In this document: positions 30,103-39,885 of the stretch, one piece after another
How positions within the stretch are numbered: the first letter of the stretch is position 1
Layout of the letters: every line of letters begins with the position of its first letter
NCBI RefSeq assembly: GCF_013415305.1
Contig: NZ_JACBXU010000003.1
Location: 372,001-436,000, forward strand
Direction of reading: 5' to 3'
Source: Pantoea sp. WMus005
Lineage (GTDB): Bacteria; Pseudomonadota; Gammaproteobacteria; Enterobacterales; Enterobacteriaceae
DNA length: 64,000 bases
Translations under genes and position numbers: made by a program
The notes under the pieces: generated by a model
Told to the model about the DNA's origin: nothing
The model's input: only the letters and a program-made list of their open reading frames with translations
Database searches by the model: none

Positions 30103-31887
30103 ATGATAATCAGCCCGCCTTTTATCCGTCCCCGGAACACCAGAGAAAATGACCGGTCATGGGTCAGCAGAATGATGCCCGTGGATATAAATCGGGATTT
30201 CCCGCTCAACCGGCACGCATCATGGCACGGGGGCGTGCACGTTCTCCACACCGACCGTACTGAGGAAGGCTACGACCGCGTTGAGTTTGTCCGCGCGATT
30301 GCGGATGGGGAAGTTGTTTCTTTTCGGTCTCCTTCTTCCACAAACAAACGTGATACTTTTCCGCTGAATTACAATGGCAGAACTGATGACGGCTATGTCC
30401 TGCTAAAGCATGAAACCGATATAGGAGAAAACTGCAGCGTCGTGTACTACTCCGTGTACATGCATCTCCGGGAGCGGCTGGACGCCGCCATCAGGGACGG
30501 AGCCAGAGTCTGGCGCAAGGACCGCATCGGGCAGAGTGGTATGGTTAGCGAAACCAATGCCTTTCATTTTCAGGTATTCTGTGACAACGAGAACATGCTG
30601 AAGCTGGCTGGACGCACCACCCCAGAACTGGATATTACCCGTGACGGCAGAACCGATACCCTTTACGGCGATATCCATTTTTATCTGCCTCCCGGTACGC
30701 GCTTTTACGAATCTGTGCCTGACGCGGCCTCGCCAGATACGGGGCGCCTGGATGCTGTTCATACCAGTGCCGAATCACTGTTCGTCAGCATGACCTTCGA
30801 AAAAGGCGACTGCTCGATGATTACCCGCAGGCAGAACACCATCACCGAGGCACGTTTCGACATGGTGGGAGAGCCTCTGGTGAATGCTGATGCTGACCAG
30901 CTTGATAATGGCCAGGATACTGTGCTGAAGTATGAGTACAACCTGTACAATACGGCTAAACGTCTGTACCCCCAGAACCCATCAGCTGGATTTGAATTGC
31001 TTCGTTTCGGGCGGGTAATTAACACCGAATATGAAATCCTGACGCCTGCCGATGCCCCGCTGTGGCGTACCGTCAGATTCCCCGGCGGAACGGGTATGGT
31101 CAATCTGGCCTCCCCTGGCATCAAAAAATTCAGCGATGCTGACTTTCCACACTGGATGGGGTGGCGGATGGTGGACGATGACACCGACAATAACAGCCAG
31201 TGTAATTCTCCCCTTATCGCCGGATTGCAGGATAGTGGGCATTTCAGCGATCTGAGCGGCTGTCTGGTCTGTCATTTTCCGCTGGAATGGAATGCCACCA
31301 CCTTTGACCAGCGCTATGCCTGGCTTAAAGCAGGCTCTGACGATGCGCCTGCCATGTCAGAAGAAGACTTTGACCGGCTGAAAAGTCATGCTTCGGCGCT
31401 GTGTTTTGACACGGGCGAACTCGGTACAAGCAGGATGTGGCATTTTCATCCGACGGCTTTTATTGCCCATTTCCGCAAGTGCTGTTGGATAAGTAAGCAG
31501 GAGCTAAAACAACTTATCCCCCTTAACGTGATAAGAATGGCTCGTCGTAATAGTTATCTCTGGGAACCAATAGCCTATAGAGATGCGACTGGAAGTATGG
31601 CTGATAGTATTCGTATTCACCTGAACAAGGGAATGCAAAAATATCTGATCAATACACCTCTTCGTATTGCCTGCTTTCTTGGGAATGCTATACAGGAAAC
31701 TCAGTGGTTATCCCAAAGAGAAGAGGTTGGAAGCCGACAAATTTGGTATTATCCATGGCATGGCCGAGGGTTATTGCAACTAACTAGCCCAGGTAACTAC
31801 TTTGACTACTTTAGTTTTCGTGGTCTCATATATATTAATGATATAAAAAATAGATTATCTGCAGAATACAATCGTCTATACAAATAG
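30103..31887 (+). CDS. Putative antibacterial effector: M23-like peptidase plus GH19-like lysozyme, frameshifted
   Basis: A 594-residue product. Residues of about 38-200 are an M23/LytM-like domain (HGGVHVLHTD, VVYYSVYMHLRE, NAFHFQVF); the last motif has only one of the two HxH histidines. Residues of about 450-590 resemble a GH19 chitinase/lysozyme with ACFLGNAIQETQW (candidate catalytic Glu) and PWHGRGLLQLTSPGNYFDYFSFRG. The reading frame stops at 31885, but the domain continues in the next frame to 32311, so one base in the TACAAATAG stretch is extra. There is no signal peptide, as expected for a contact-dependent (type VI) effector, and a secreted candidate immunity gene follows. No secretion genes are in the window. 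Confidence 0.75.
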   Translation: MIISPPFIRPRNTRENDRSWVSRMMPVDINRDFPLNRHASWHGGVHVLHTDRTEEGYDRVEFVRAIADGEVVSFRSPSSTNKRDTFPLNYNGRTDDGYVLLKHETDIGENCSVVYYSVYMHLRERLDAAIRDGARVWRKDRIGQSGMVSETNAFHFQVFCDNENMLKLAGRTTPELDITRDGRTDTLYGDIHFYLPPGTRFYESVPDAASPDTGRLDAVHTSAESLFVSMTFEKGDCSMITRRQNTITEARFDMVGEPLVNADADQLDNGQDTVLKYEYNLYNTAKRLYPQNPSAGFELLRFGRVINTEYEILTPADAPLWRTVRFPGGTGMVNLASPGIKKFSDADFPHWMGWRMVDDDTDNNSQCNSPLIAGLQDSGHFSDLSGCLVCHFPLEWNATTFDQRYAWLKAGSDDAPAMSEEDFDRLKSHASALCFDTGELGTSRMWHFHPTAFIAHFRKCCWISKQELKQLIPLNVIRMARRNSYLWEPIAYRDATGSMADSIRIHLNKGMQKYLINTPLRIACFLGNAIQETQWLSQREEVGSRQIWYYPWHGRGLLQLTSPGNYFDYFSFRGLIYINDIKNRLSAEYNRLYK

Positions 31888-32311
31888 AAATGCCAGACAA
31901 ACAGATAATCATCTATCAGATACAGAAAATGATATTCCGCATAATATTATTACATGGAGAAATAACGTCAGCAGTGACGATCATGATGTCGTTGGCAGTG
32001 CTGGTTTTTATTGGGTTTCGGCTTATATGGCTTATCATTCAGATGCAGAGCATGAGCTTGAAAGATGTAGCGTAAATACAAACTCCAGAATAAAAATATA
32101 CTACCGTAGTTCTGCCTTCTGGAAGGCCAGTGCTTCAGTTAATCTACCTGGAAGAATAAACACTCTATACTCAACAGCCCTCAATGGATTCAATGATCGC
32201 TGCTGCGTATATGGCAGTGCTATTACAGTACTCACTGAGCAAAAATTCCCAGATAACAATGGCATTAAAATAGTCGAAAAACCTGAGTCAAACCAGTTAA
32301 GGAGAGGGTGA
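31883..32311 (+). pseudogene. Out-of-frame C-terminal end of the M23-GH19 effector
   Basis: Frame +2 relative to the preceding stop is open from before 31883 to the TGA at 32309. It encodes DNHLSDTENDIPHNIITWRNN...AEHELERC...AFWKASASVNLPG...RCCVYGSAI...KPESNQLRRG. The same tail is present in the second copy further right (to 34649), which proves it belongs to the protein. It completes the GH19-like lobe. Without frameshifting this part is untranslated. The stop overlaps the next start as TGATG. Confidence 0.72.
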
Positions 32312-33414
32312 TGAAAAGAGTCCTATTATTTCCAATTTTAACTTTCTTTATCGTATCACCACTTTTCGCTGCTCAACAACGCAGTCAACATGATGTAGAG
32401 TCTGACAATTCTGCATTGACATTACTTCATAATACCATGGCAGAGATGCTTCAAAAAGAGCCAAGGCAAGGGCTGGAAAAAATAGCAGATAAATTTCCAT
32501 TATCCAACTACACTGACTTTAAAATCAACACTGAAGCATCAATAAAAACAATTAAAAAGCCTTCCACTGAAATTAGTAAAGATGAGTGGCAGGCTTTTAT
32601 CAAGACAACTTTCAATGCTGACTCGGAAAGTGGAGAGGTTAATTGTAAGCTTGTTGATCTTGATGATGATGGAGAGCGAGATCTAATTATTAGTAGCTAC
32701 TCAGGAGGGACCGGATTATTTAGTTACACGGGGGTTCTGAAACGGGTTGGTGATAAATTTGTCGATATAAATAATTATACAGAAAATGACACTCAGGTTA
32801 TAACAGGTGCTCTATATTCAGAAAATGGGCGAGGAGCCAATCAGTGGGGGCAGTGGGTTCGCATTAATAATCAAGTCTATGCACTTTGGTTTAATGGTGA
32901 ATATGATGAAGATACCTTTTATTTATTGCGGCCATTTAATAAAGACAATAAAATTCCAAGTATAACCATTTATTATCAGTACGAATACGATAATACCGCG
33001 ATTGAACCGCAAGACGAAGGAAAACAGTTAAACCTGGCATTAAACGATCACGATAAAAAACAGTTAATTAAGTCACTCAATACTAAGAAGTATTATTTCA
33101 ATAAGCAAAAAGAAGAACAGGAACAAGAGACTATTTGCCCAATCCCAGCAGGTACATCATCTGAAGATGCAGCGCATTATTGGACTGAAATTGCTGGAAA
33201 TTATGTGACTCAACCCGTCGCAGTTATCCCTGTTTGGTTGAACGGGACGTGTTTCATCGGTTCTGTTGAAAGCTATTTTGGTCGCGGTGAGCTAATGACA
33301 ATTAGTTCACCGAAAGATTTGAATATACTTGGCACTTACTCGATTACGGGGGTACGCCATATAAAATCAATAAAAAGTGGATGGAAATCCAGAGAGGAAA
33401 ACATTCCCTTATAA
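32311..33414 (+). CDS. Secreted putative immunity protein
   Basis: A 367-residue protein with signal peptide MKRVLLFPILTFFIVSPLFAA. It has no family I recognise. It contains KLVDLDDDGERDLIISSYSGG, an FG-GAP/EF-like calcium-binding pattern, and a C-terminal part with two cysteines. It is translationally coupled to the effector (TGATG at 32309-32313, AAGGAG upstream), and a periplasmic location fits protection against a peptidoglycan hydrolase. The region is clearly more AT-rich than its surroundings, a sign of transfer. The immunity role is inference from position. I place the start at the ATG, not the GTG one codon earlier. Confidence 0.7.
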   Translation: MKRVLLFPILTFFIVSPLFAAQQRSQHDVESDNSALTLLHNTMAEMLQKEPRQGLEKIADKFPLSNYTDFKINTEASIKTIKKPSTEISKDEWQAFIKTTFNADSESGEVNCKLVDLDDDGERDLIISSYSGGTGLFSYTGVLKRVGDKFVDINNYTENDTQVITGALYSENGRGANQWGQWVRINNQVYALWFNGEYDEDTFYLLRPFNKDNKIPSITIYYQYEYDNTAIEPQDEGKQLNLALNDHDKKQLIKSLNTKKYYFNKQKEEQEQETICPIPAGTSSEDAAHYWTEIAGNYVTQPVAVIPVWLNGTCFIGSVESYFGRGELMTISSPKDLNILGTYSITGVRHIKSIKSGWKSREENIPL

Positions 33415-33583
33415 TCGGAACTTTTGAAGATTCAGAGGAACCGGCTGAGCATTACATCCTCTTTCAGCGACAGTAGTAAGACACTGCGGCGTTGATGGAG
33501 GACCGTTTGCTAAATTTAAATTCAATATAAACAATGAATTATCGTCTTAACGTACGTTTGCGTTCCATTGGCCCTCAACCCCT

Positions 33584-34649
33584 ATGATAATCAGCCCGCC
33601 GTTTGTCCGTCCCCGGAACACCAGAGAAAATGACCCGTCATGGGTCAGCAGAATGTTGCCCGTGGATATAAACCGGGATTTCCCGCTCAACCGGCATGCA
33701 TCATGGCACGGGGGCGTGCACGTTCTCCACACCGACCGCACTGAGTAAGGCTACGACCGCGTTGAGTTTGTCCGCGCGATTGTGGATGGGGAAGTTGTTT
33801 CTTTTCGGGCTCCGTCTTCCACAAACAAACGTGATACTTTTCCGCTGAATTATGATGGCAGAACCGATGACGGGTATGTGCTGTTAAAGCATCAGACCGA
33901 TATCGGTGAAAAATGTAGCGTCGTATATTACTCACTGTACATGCATCTCATGGACCGGCTGGACCCGGCAATCAGAGCCGGAGCAAAAGTCTGGCGCAAG
34001 GACCGTATCGGGCAGGGTGGTATGGTTAGCGAAACCAATGCCTTTCACATTCAAGTGTTCTGTGACAACGAGAACATGCTGAAGCTGACCGGACGCATCA
34101 CCCCTGAACTTGATGTCACCCGTGACGGCAGAACCGACACCCTTTATGGCGATATCCATTTTTATCTGCCGCCCGGTACAAACTTTTATGAATCGGTAAC
34201 TGATGCTGCCTCATGCACACCGGCATCTTCGCTACACCGAGAATCACCTGTCTGATGCAGAAAACCACGTCCCGGAGAACATTATCCGGTGGCGGAATAA
34301 CGTCAGCAGCGACCTGCATGAGGCGGCCAGCAGCGCCGGATTTTACTGGGGGGCAAGGGATATGGCCACCTACGCGGATGCCGAACATGTGCTGGAGCGG
34401 TGCAGCATCACTCCCCGGTTTAGCGGGATAAAGATTTACTACCGCAGCCCGGCCTTCTGGCGGGCCAGTGCCACCGTCAACTTGCCCGGCCAGATCGATA
34501 ACGACCGATATCAGAGGCTGAATGGCTTTGATACCCGCTGCTGTGTCTACGGCAGTGCGATAGCCGTCCTCACCGAGCAGAAATTCCCGGACGGCCATAA
34601 CAACCCGGCCAACGAAAAACCCGAATCAGACCAGCTAAGGAGAGGCTGA
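33584..34649 (+). pseudogene. Degenerate second copy of the M23-GH19 effector
   Basis: The start is nearly identical to the intact copy at 30103. Codon 55 is TAA (33746-33748) where the first copy has GAA, so the frame stops after 54 codons. The M23-like part then continues (GYDRVEFVRAIVDGEVVSF...) to about 34210, where more than 1 kb is missing and the sequence jumps, out of frame, to the C-terminal tail ENHLSDAENHVPENIIRW...KPESDQLRRG. Clearly non-functional: nonsense codon, deletion and frame jump. Repeats this long between 30.1 and 34.6 kb could recombine. Confidence 0.85.
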
Positions 34650-35314
34650 TGAAAAAATTATTACTGTTGATAATAATCCCGTTTTTTTCCTCAGGAGAAA
34701 TAACCCCGGAGATTAACACTCCAGATAACTTCAGTGAGTTGTCTTTCGACCAGCTAACATTACAGAGAGGCAACTACCTGGCAGATGCAATTGACTGCAA
34801 AATAATTTCATTAAAATTATTCCACCCATCTGAACATAATAAATACCCCCCATCAGCATCCTGGCTTCGTCTGTTCGCTGTTGATGTCATCAGAAACGGA
34901 TACGGACCGGGGCAAGCATTACCTGAAAAAGTCTATCTTGATAAAAAAGCATGACTCTGGAGAAAGAAAAAGTCCATTTTGAACAAGGAAGGGACTCAGC
35001 GATCCCTTGAAATCTATGGCATCAAAAGCCTGAGCGAGTTACAACCTCTGGAATTGTATAATATCCGGTCCGTCAATGCCCGTGGCTATGCGGTAGTAAA
35101 CCGCAACATTCCACTGGAGGAAAAAAAGAAAGGGGTGAAGAAAAAACTCTCATTCTGCCTGCTACAAAACCAGGGTTCTGCTGCTTTCTGCGGTTTCGGC
35201 TCAATAACTAATCTCATTGACGGTAAGGAAGTCGATTTCACCACCTATATGCTCAAATCACTTGAGACAGTTGAAATGGGGCTACCGAAAAGTGAAATAA
35301 TTTTCAGTGATTAA
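34649..35314 (+). pseudogene. Interrupted secreted immunity-like gene
   Basis: Starts MKKLLLLIIIPFFSSGEITPEINTPDNF with a signal-like N-terminus right on the stop of the effector remnant (TGATG, AAGGAGAGGC before it). An in-frame TGA at 34952 splits it into residues 1-101 and a second open part in the same frame, ending GLPKSEIIFSD. A single nonsense change is the simplest explanation; paired indels in the A-rich and T-rich stretches are alternatives. It shows no similarity to the first immunity candidate that I can see. Function unassigned. Confidence 0.65.
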
Positions 35315-35364
35315 ATTCACCATAGGCCTGATTCAAATTTATATAAACAGCTAAGATGCTCATA

Positions 35365-35395
35365 AGCAAAAGGATCTGATAAGGATCTTTTTGCT
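35365..35395 (+). terminator. Hairpin after the interrupted gene
   Basis: AGCAAAAGGATC pairs with GATCTTTTTGCT with one G-T mismatch. It lies 50 bp after the end of the immunity-like gene and is the likely boundary of the toxin module. Confidence 0.5.
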
Positions 35396-35633
35396 TGTCC
35401 AGGCCTATCCTGAATTCTTACTCTAAGTTTACATTCCACAGAGCGTCAGCCACCCTCATCGCTTACTCCCCCAGGGCACTGATTATGTGCAACGCCCGTT
35501 ACTGGCTCACCATCCCGGTGCCTTACGAATTCTGTTGCCGCTATTTATCTGATTATTATGATTTTAATTCCTGGCACGCCATTTGCTGAAGTCTGAACAG
35601 TAAGCAGCGTTCGACACAACTGATAGCAAATAG

Positions 35634-35728
35634 CTGGCTAGGGTTCCGGTTCACGCAGGTGAATGTCTGGTCCGAGAGCTGGCGACCTCTGCGAGGTTAC
35701 ACGGCGGGACAAAAGCCCGGGAGACAGC
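35634..35728 (+). ncRNA. Guanidine-I riboswitch (ykkC aptamer)
   Basis: The sequence carries the strictly conserved ykkC elements: CTAGGGTTCCGG, CTGGTCCGAGAGC, CTGGCGACC, GGTTACACGGCGGGA and CAAAAGCCCGGGAGA. The aptamer binds free guanidinium. Its 3' end contains the 5' arm of the following terminator, so ligand binding blocks termination: an on-switch. It controls the guanidine transport and degradation operon that follows. Confidence 0.95.
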
Positions 35729-35765
35729 GGCACCATCTGGTGTCTTGCGCTGCTCCCGTTTTTTT
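35718..35765 (+). terminator. Expression platform of the guanidine-I riboswitch
   Basis: CGGGAG ... CAGCG / CGCTG ... CTCCCG stem followed by seven T residues. The 5' arm overlaps the conserved GGGAGA end of the aptamer, so the two are mutually exclusive. Confidence 0.88.
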
Positions 35766-35785
35766 GTGCCAACCAGAGGTCAACC

Positions 35786-36841
35786 ATGAAGAAATTACCC
35801 CTCCTGACGCTTGTTATGTCTCTGGCGCTGCTGGTCAGCGCGCCGTCTTCCGCCGCAGTCAAAAAAGAGTTCAACATCTGCTGGACCATTTACGCAGGCT
35901 GGATGCCGTGGGGCACCATCAGCAATGAGAAAATCATTGATAAATGGGCCAGTAAATATGGCATTAAAATTCATATCACCCAGCTCAATGACTATATCGA
36001 GTCGATTAACCAGTACACCGCCGGACAGTTCGATGGCTGCACCATGACCAACATGGATGCCCTGACCATTCCTGCGGCAGGTGGTGTTGATTCCACGGCG
36101 CTAATCACCGGCAGCTATTCCGAGGGTAACGATGGCGTGGTGCTGAAAGGGGAAAATAAGAAACTCAGCGATCTGAAAGGGATGTCGGTCTATCTTCCGG
36201 CGCTGTCTGTTTCTCATTACCTGCTGGTGCGAGGTCTTGAGAAGGCCGGACTGCAGGAAAAAGATGTCAAAGTCGTGAACACCTCCGATGCCGATATCGT
36301 TTCGGCCTTCGGCACCAGCAACGTCAAAGCGGCCGTGGCCTGGAACCCGCAGCTTTCGGTCATTAAAAAGACCCCGCAAACCACTGAGGTCTTCAGCTCA
36401 TCGGCCGTGCCGGGCGAGCTGATTGACATGATGGTGGTGAATACCGACACCCTGAAAGACAATCCCGCACTCGGCAAGGCGCTGACCGGCGCGTGGTTTG
36501 AGATGATGGCGAAAATGCAGGCCGGGGATACGCAGGCGCTGAGCGCAATGGCTGCCGATTCCGGTACTGACCTCGCAGGTTACAAGGCGCAGCTGAAAAC
36601 CACCCACCTGTTCTGGACCCCCGCCGAAACCCAGACTTTTGTCGCTTCACCTGATATTGCGAAAACCATGCAGCGCGTCGCCGCGTTCTCCTTTGATAAA
36701 GGCTTACTGGGCGATGGCGCACAGAGCGCTGACTTCATCGGCATGAGCTTCCCTGGCAACGTCACCGTCGGCGATAAAGCCAACATCAAACTGCGCTTTG
36801 ACGACAGCTATCTGAAGATGGCCGCTGCGGGCAAGCTCTAA
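35786..36841 (+). CDS. Guanidine-operon ABC transporter substrate-binding protein
   Basis: A 351-residue periplasmic protein with signal peptide MKKLPLLTLVMSLALLVSAPSSAA and the TauA/SsuA/NMT1-like fold (WTIYAGWMPWGTI, NQYTAGQFDGCTMTNMDAL, AAVAWNPQL). Positioned directly behind the guanidine-I switch and in front of the matching permease and ATPase, it should bind guanidine or an alkylguanidine/urea. The ATG at 35786 is used; earlier in-frame codons are inside the riboswitch. It has AGAGG upstream. Confidence 0.92.
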   Translation: MKKLPLLTLVMSLALLVSAPSSAAVKKEFNICWTIYAGWMPWGTISNEKIIDKWASKYGIKIHITQLNDYIESINQYTAGQFDGCTMTNMDALTIPAAGGVDSTALITGSYSEGNDGVVLKGENKKLSDLKGMSVYLPALSVSHYLLVRGLEKAGLQEKDVKVVNTSDADIVSAFGTSNVKAAVAWNPQLSVIKKTPQTTEVFSSSAVPGELIDMMVVNTDTLKDNPALGKALTGAWFEMMAKMQAGDTQALSAMAADSGTDLAGYKAQLKTTHLFWTPAETQTFVASPDIAKTMQRVAAFSFDKGLLGDGAQSADFIGMSFPGNVTVGDKANIKLRFDDSYLKMAAAGKL

Positions 36842-36865
36842 TCACCGATCTCAGGAGTTTTTGCC

Positions 36866-37681
36866 ATGCGCCACATTAACCGCTATCCCCGACAGGGAAT
36901 GCGCCTGACGCTGATGCTATTACCTTTTGTGTTGCTGATCGCCGTCTGGTTCATCAGTTCGGCGGTGCGTCTGGAGGCTAATCCCCAGGACAAACTGCTA
37001 CCCGGTCTGTCGCAGATGATCGCGGCCATCGACCGGATGGCGTTTACCCCGGACAAGCGCAGTGGGGAATATCTGCTGTGGGCGGACACGTGGATCAGCT
37101 TAAGCCGCCTGCTGACCGGCCTCGTCATCTCTTCACTGATTGGTCTCTGCATCGGAGTGGCGGCGGGCGTCTTCCCGATGACCCGTGCCGCGCTGTCTCC
37201 GTTTATGACCGTGGTATCGATGATCCCGCCGCTGGCGCTGCTGCCGATGCTGTTTATCGTCTTTGGGCTGGATGAGCTGTCAAAAGTGATGCTGATCGTC
37301 ATCGGCATTACGCCGATGCTGGCGCGTGATCTGGAACATCGGGCGCGCGAGATCCCCGCCGAACTGTTCATCAAAGCGCAAACCCTTGGGGCAAATAGCT
37401 GGACGGTGGTGCTGCGGGTCGTGCTGCCACAGCTCTTATCGCGGCTAATCACCTCGCTGCGTCTGCTGCTTGGCTCCGCATGGCTGTTTCTGATCTCAGC
37501 CGAAGCCATTTCCGCTACCGCCGGCCTGGGCTATCGCATTTTTCTGGTGCGTCGCTACATGGCGATGGATGTGATCATTCCTTATGTCATCTGGATCACG
37601 CTGCTGGCGTGGCTGATGGATCTTGCGCTGCGTCAGCTGCACAAAGCCTGTTTTCCCTGGGCGGAAGGAGGCCGGGAATGA
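36866..37681 (+). CDS. ABC transporter permease, guanidine operon
   Basis: A 271-residue inner membrane protein of the TauC/SsuC type with six hydrophobic spans. The LISSLIGLCIGVAAGVFPMTRAALSPFMTVVSMIPPLALLPML-type block is the family core (pieces visible at residues 92-135), with an EAA loop AQTLGANSWTVVLRVVLPQLLSRL. CAGGAG precedes the start. It overlaps the ATPase gene by ATGA. Confidence 0.92.
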   Translation: MRHINRYPRQGMRLTLMLLPFVLLIAVWFISSAVRLEANPQDKLLPGLSQMIAAIDRMAFTPDKRSGEYLLWADTWISLSRLLTGLVISSLIGLCIGVAAGVFPMTRAALSPFMTVVSMIPPLALLPMLFIVFGLDELSKVMLIVIGITPMLARDLEHRAREIPAELFIKAQTLGANSWTVVLRVVLPQLLSRLITSLRLLLGSAWLFLISAEAISATAGLGYRIFLVRRYMAMDVIIPYVIWITLLAWLMDLALRQLHKACFPWAEGGRE

Positions 37682-38463
37682 GTTTTATCGATATCAAAAA
37701 TATCTGGCAGGAGTATGGCGACCACGTGGTGCTGGAACGCATTAATCTGCAGGTGAAAGAGGGCGAGTTCTGCTCGCTGGTGGGGGCGTCCGGCTGCGGT
37801 AAGTCGACGTTTTTACGCCTGCTGCTCGGTCAGGAAAAGCCAACGCGGGGATCGATCACGCTGGATGGTGAACACCTGCCCGGAGAGCCGGATCGCAGTC
37901 GTGGCGTGGTGTTTCAGCGCTATTCCGTTTTCCCTCACCTCAACGTGCTGGATAACGTCGCCATTGGCCTCGAACTTCCGGCTTCACCCTTTACCGGTCG
38001 GCTGTTTGGTGCCAGGAAACGTCAGGCCCGGGAACAGGCAAAACAGATGCTGGTGAAAGTCGGGCTGGGCCATTCGCTGGATAAATATCCGGCTCAGCTT
38101 TCTGGCGGAATGCAACAGCGGCTGGCCATTGCTCAGGCATTTGTGATGCAGCCACGGGTGCTGCTACTGGATGAACCCTTTGGCGCGCTCGACCCCGGCA
38201 TCCGCAAAGATATGCATGCACTGCTGCTCCAGCTGTGGAGCGAAACCCGGATGACGGTGTTTATGGTCACGCATGACCTCGCCGAAGGCTTCAATCTGGG
38301 TACCCGGCTGCTGGTGTTCGACAAAGTGCGCATCGACCCGCAGGCTCCCAATGCGTGGGGTGCGCGCATCACTTACGACATCCCGCTTAATGAAACGCGA
38401 CTCTCTCAGCTGGCGGCCGGCAGTAAGAACAACATTTATCCTCTAAAGGAGATCGCTCAATGA
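37678..38463 (+). CDS. ABC transporter ATP-binding protein, guanidine operon
   Basis: A 261-residue ATPase: Walker A GASGCGKST, Q-loop FQRYSVFPHL, signature LSGGMQQRL, Walker B VLLLDEPFGALDPG and H-loop VTHDLAE, matching the nitrate/taurine ABC group. ATGA overlaps on both sides (37678 and 38460) show tight coupling in the operon. Confidence 0.93.
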   Translation: MSFIDIKNIWQEYGDHVVLERINLQVKEGEFCSLVGASGCGKSTFLRLLLGQEKPTRGSITLDGEHLPGEPDRSRGVVFQRYSVFPHLNVLDNVAIGLELPASPFTGRLFGARKRQAREQAKQMLVKVGLGHSLDKYPAQLSGGMQQRLAIAQAFVMQPRVLLLDEPFGALDPGIRKDMHALLLQLWSETRMTVFMVTHDLAEGFNLGTRLLVFDKVRIDPQAPNAWGARITYDIPLNETRLSQLAAGSKNNIYPLKEIAQ

Positions 38464-39188
38464 CAGAACTTTTTCATTCATCCCCAAGCCTGCGCGAAGA
38501 GCCGCTGCCCGGCGGCGCACATACCTCGCTGATTTTGCGCAAAGGGCAGATCCTGCGCCTGACCGATATCGAGGGCGGTGCGAACGTCAGCATGATGATG
38601 CTCAATCCGCACGAGAAAAGTGAACGGCTGAATCTGCCGGATACCCTGAAAGGCCAGCACACCGCACGCCTGACCACAGGCCACTGCTTCTACTCCGACA
38701 TGGGCCGTGTATTGGCCGCGATCGTTGCGGATAGCTGCGGCTGGCATGATCCGTTTGGCGGCGTACTCAACGCGGCGGAAACACAGGAGAAGTACGGCGC
38801 CGGTCGCTATCAGGAACGGCGCAACGGCTTCACCCGTAACGGCATGGATAATCTGCTGGTTGAAATGGGCAAATGGGATCTGGGCCTGGAAGATCTGCTG
38901 ATGGTCGTCAACTTTTTCAGCAAGGTTACCGTCGATGAACAGGGCCGCTTTGGGTTCAGCGCAGACAACAGCCGGGCCGGAGATTTCGTTGAGCTTTATG
39001 CGCCCATGGACGTGCTGATGGTACTGACCGCACTGCCACATCCGCAGGATCCTGCCACCGACTATCTCCCGCGTCCGGTCCAGCTGAGCTGGTATCAGGC
39101 CGACGATATACATGCCGTCAGCGCAGCAATGGTCACGCGCGGTGAAAACCAGCGCGCGTTTCACAACACCCAACTTTTTTCCCTGTAA
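38460..39188 (+). CDS. Urea amidolyase-associated protein UAAP1 (CgdA/B-type, DUF1989)
   Basis: A 242-residue cytoplasmic protein with DUF1989 motifs: [40 protein letters not shown] with conserved Cys/His, and [12 protein letters not shown]. In guanidine-degrading bacteria this and the next gene form the heteromeric carboxyguanidine deiminase CgdAB, which turns carboxyguanidine into allophanate. Coupled to the ATPase by ATGA. The subunit (A or B) assignment is not made here. Confidence 0.9.
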   Translation: MTELFHSSPSLREEPLPGGAHTSLILRKGQILRLTDIEGGANVSMMMLNPHEKSERLNLPDTLKGQHTARLTTGHCFYSDMGRVLAAIVADSCGWHDPFGGVLNAAETQEKYGAGRYQERRNGFTRNGMDNLLVEMGKWDLGLEDLLMVVNFFSKVTVDEQGRFGFSADNSRAGDFVELYAPMDVLMVLTALPHPQDPATDYLPRPVQLSWYQADDIHAVSAAMVTRGENQRAFHNTQLFSL

Positions 39189-39198
39189 GGAGACTGCG

Positions 39199-39834
39199 AT
39201 GACACTTATCAATTTTGATCGTCGTCCTGAAGATGCTGTCTATCGCCACGTGATCCCGGCAGGTGAGCCGTGGCTGTTCGAGGTGAAAAAAGGGCAAACG
39301 CTGCGCCTGCTCGACCTCGAAGGGAATCAGGCGATTGATACCCTGTTTTACAACACCGATAACCCGCGGGAACGCTACGACCCTCAGCGAACGCTACGTC
39401 GTCAGGGAAAGGTCTATCTGACCACCGGCAGCGTGCTCTATTCGAATCTTGGTAATCCGCTGCTGACGATCATTGCCGATACCTGTGGCCGCCACGATAC
39501 CCTGGGCGGTGCCTGTTCGCAGGAGAGCAACACCGTCCGTTATGCCCAGGATAAGCGTTACATGCACAGCTGTCGGGATAACTTCCTCTGCGCCTGCCTG
39601 CACGATGGCCGTCTTCATAAGCGCGATATCGGCGCTAACATCAACTTTTTCATGAACGTTCCGGTCACGCCTGAAGGCGGCCTGACCTTTGAAGACGGGT
39701 TATCTGCGCCCGGCAAATACGTTGAACTGGTCGCGATGTGTAACGTGATGGTGCTGATCTCCAACTGTCCGCAGCTGAATAACCCCTGCAACGGCTGGAA
39801 CCCGACACCCGCTGAAGTGCTGGTCTGGAACTAA
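39199..39834 (+). CDS. Urea amidolyase-associated protein UAAP2 (CgdA/B-type, DUF1989)
   Basis: A 211-residue paralogue of the preceding protein: [59 protein letters not shown] and [17 protein letters not shown]. The Cys/His pairs are probably metal ligands. Start at the ATG at 39199, preceded by AAGGAGACTGCG. Together with UAAP1 it would deiminate carboxyguanidine made by the carboxylase. A guanidine-II riboswitch separates it from the carboxylase gene. Confidence 0.9.
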   Translation: MTLINFDRRPEDAVYRHVIPAGEPWLFEVKKGQTLRLLDLEGNQAIDTLFYNTDNPRERYDPQRTLRRQGKVYLTTGSVLYSNLGNPLLTIIADTCGRHDTLGGACSQESNTVRYAQDKRYMHSCRDNFLCACLHDGRLHKRDIGANINFFMNVPVTPEGGLTFEDGLSAPGKYVELVAMCNVMVLISNCPQLNNPCNGWNPTPAEVLVWN

Positions 39835-39885
39835 GCCAGCCCGCTGAACCACCCGCCGGCCGCCCGTTACGTGCCGGTCAGCCCC

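Noticed and set aside
35395..35589. 64-codon ORF between the toxin module and the guanidine riboswitch
   Set aside because: No ribosome site, no hydrophobic or domain pattern, and it starts inside the 3' arm of a hairpin. Probably chance.
37480..37677. Longer start for the guanidine ABC ATPase
   Set aside because: The extra 66 codons overlap the permease gene in another frame and lack ATPase similarity; the ATGA overlap start at 37678 is the expected one.
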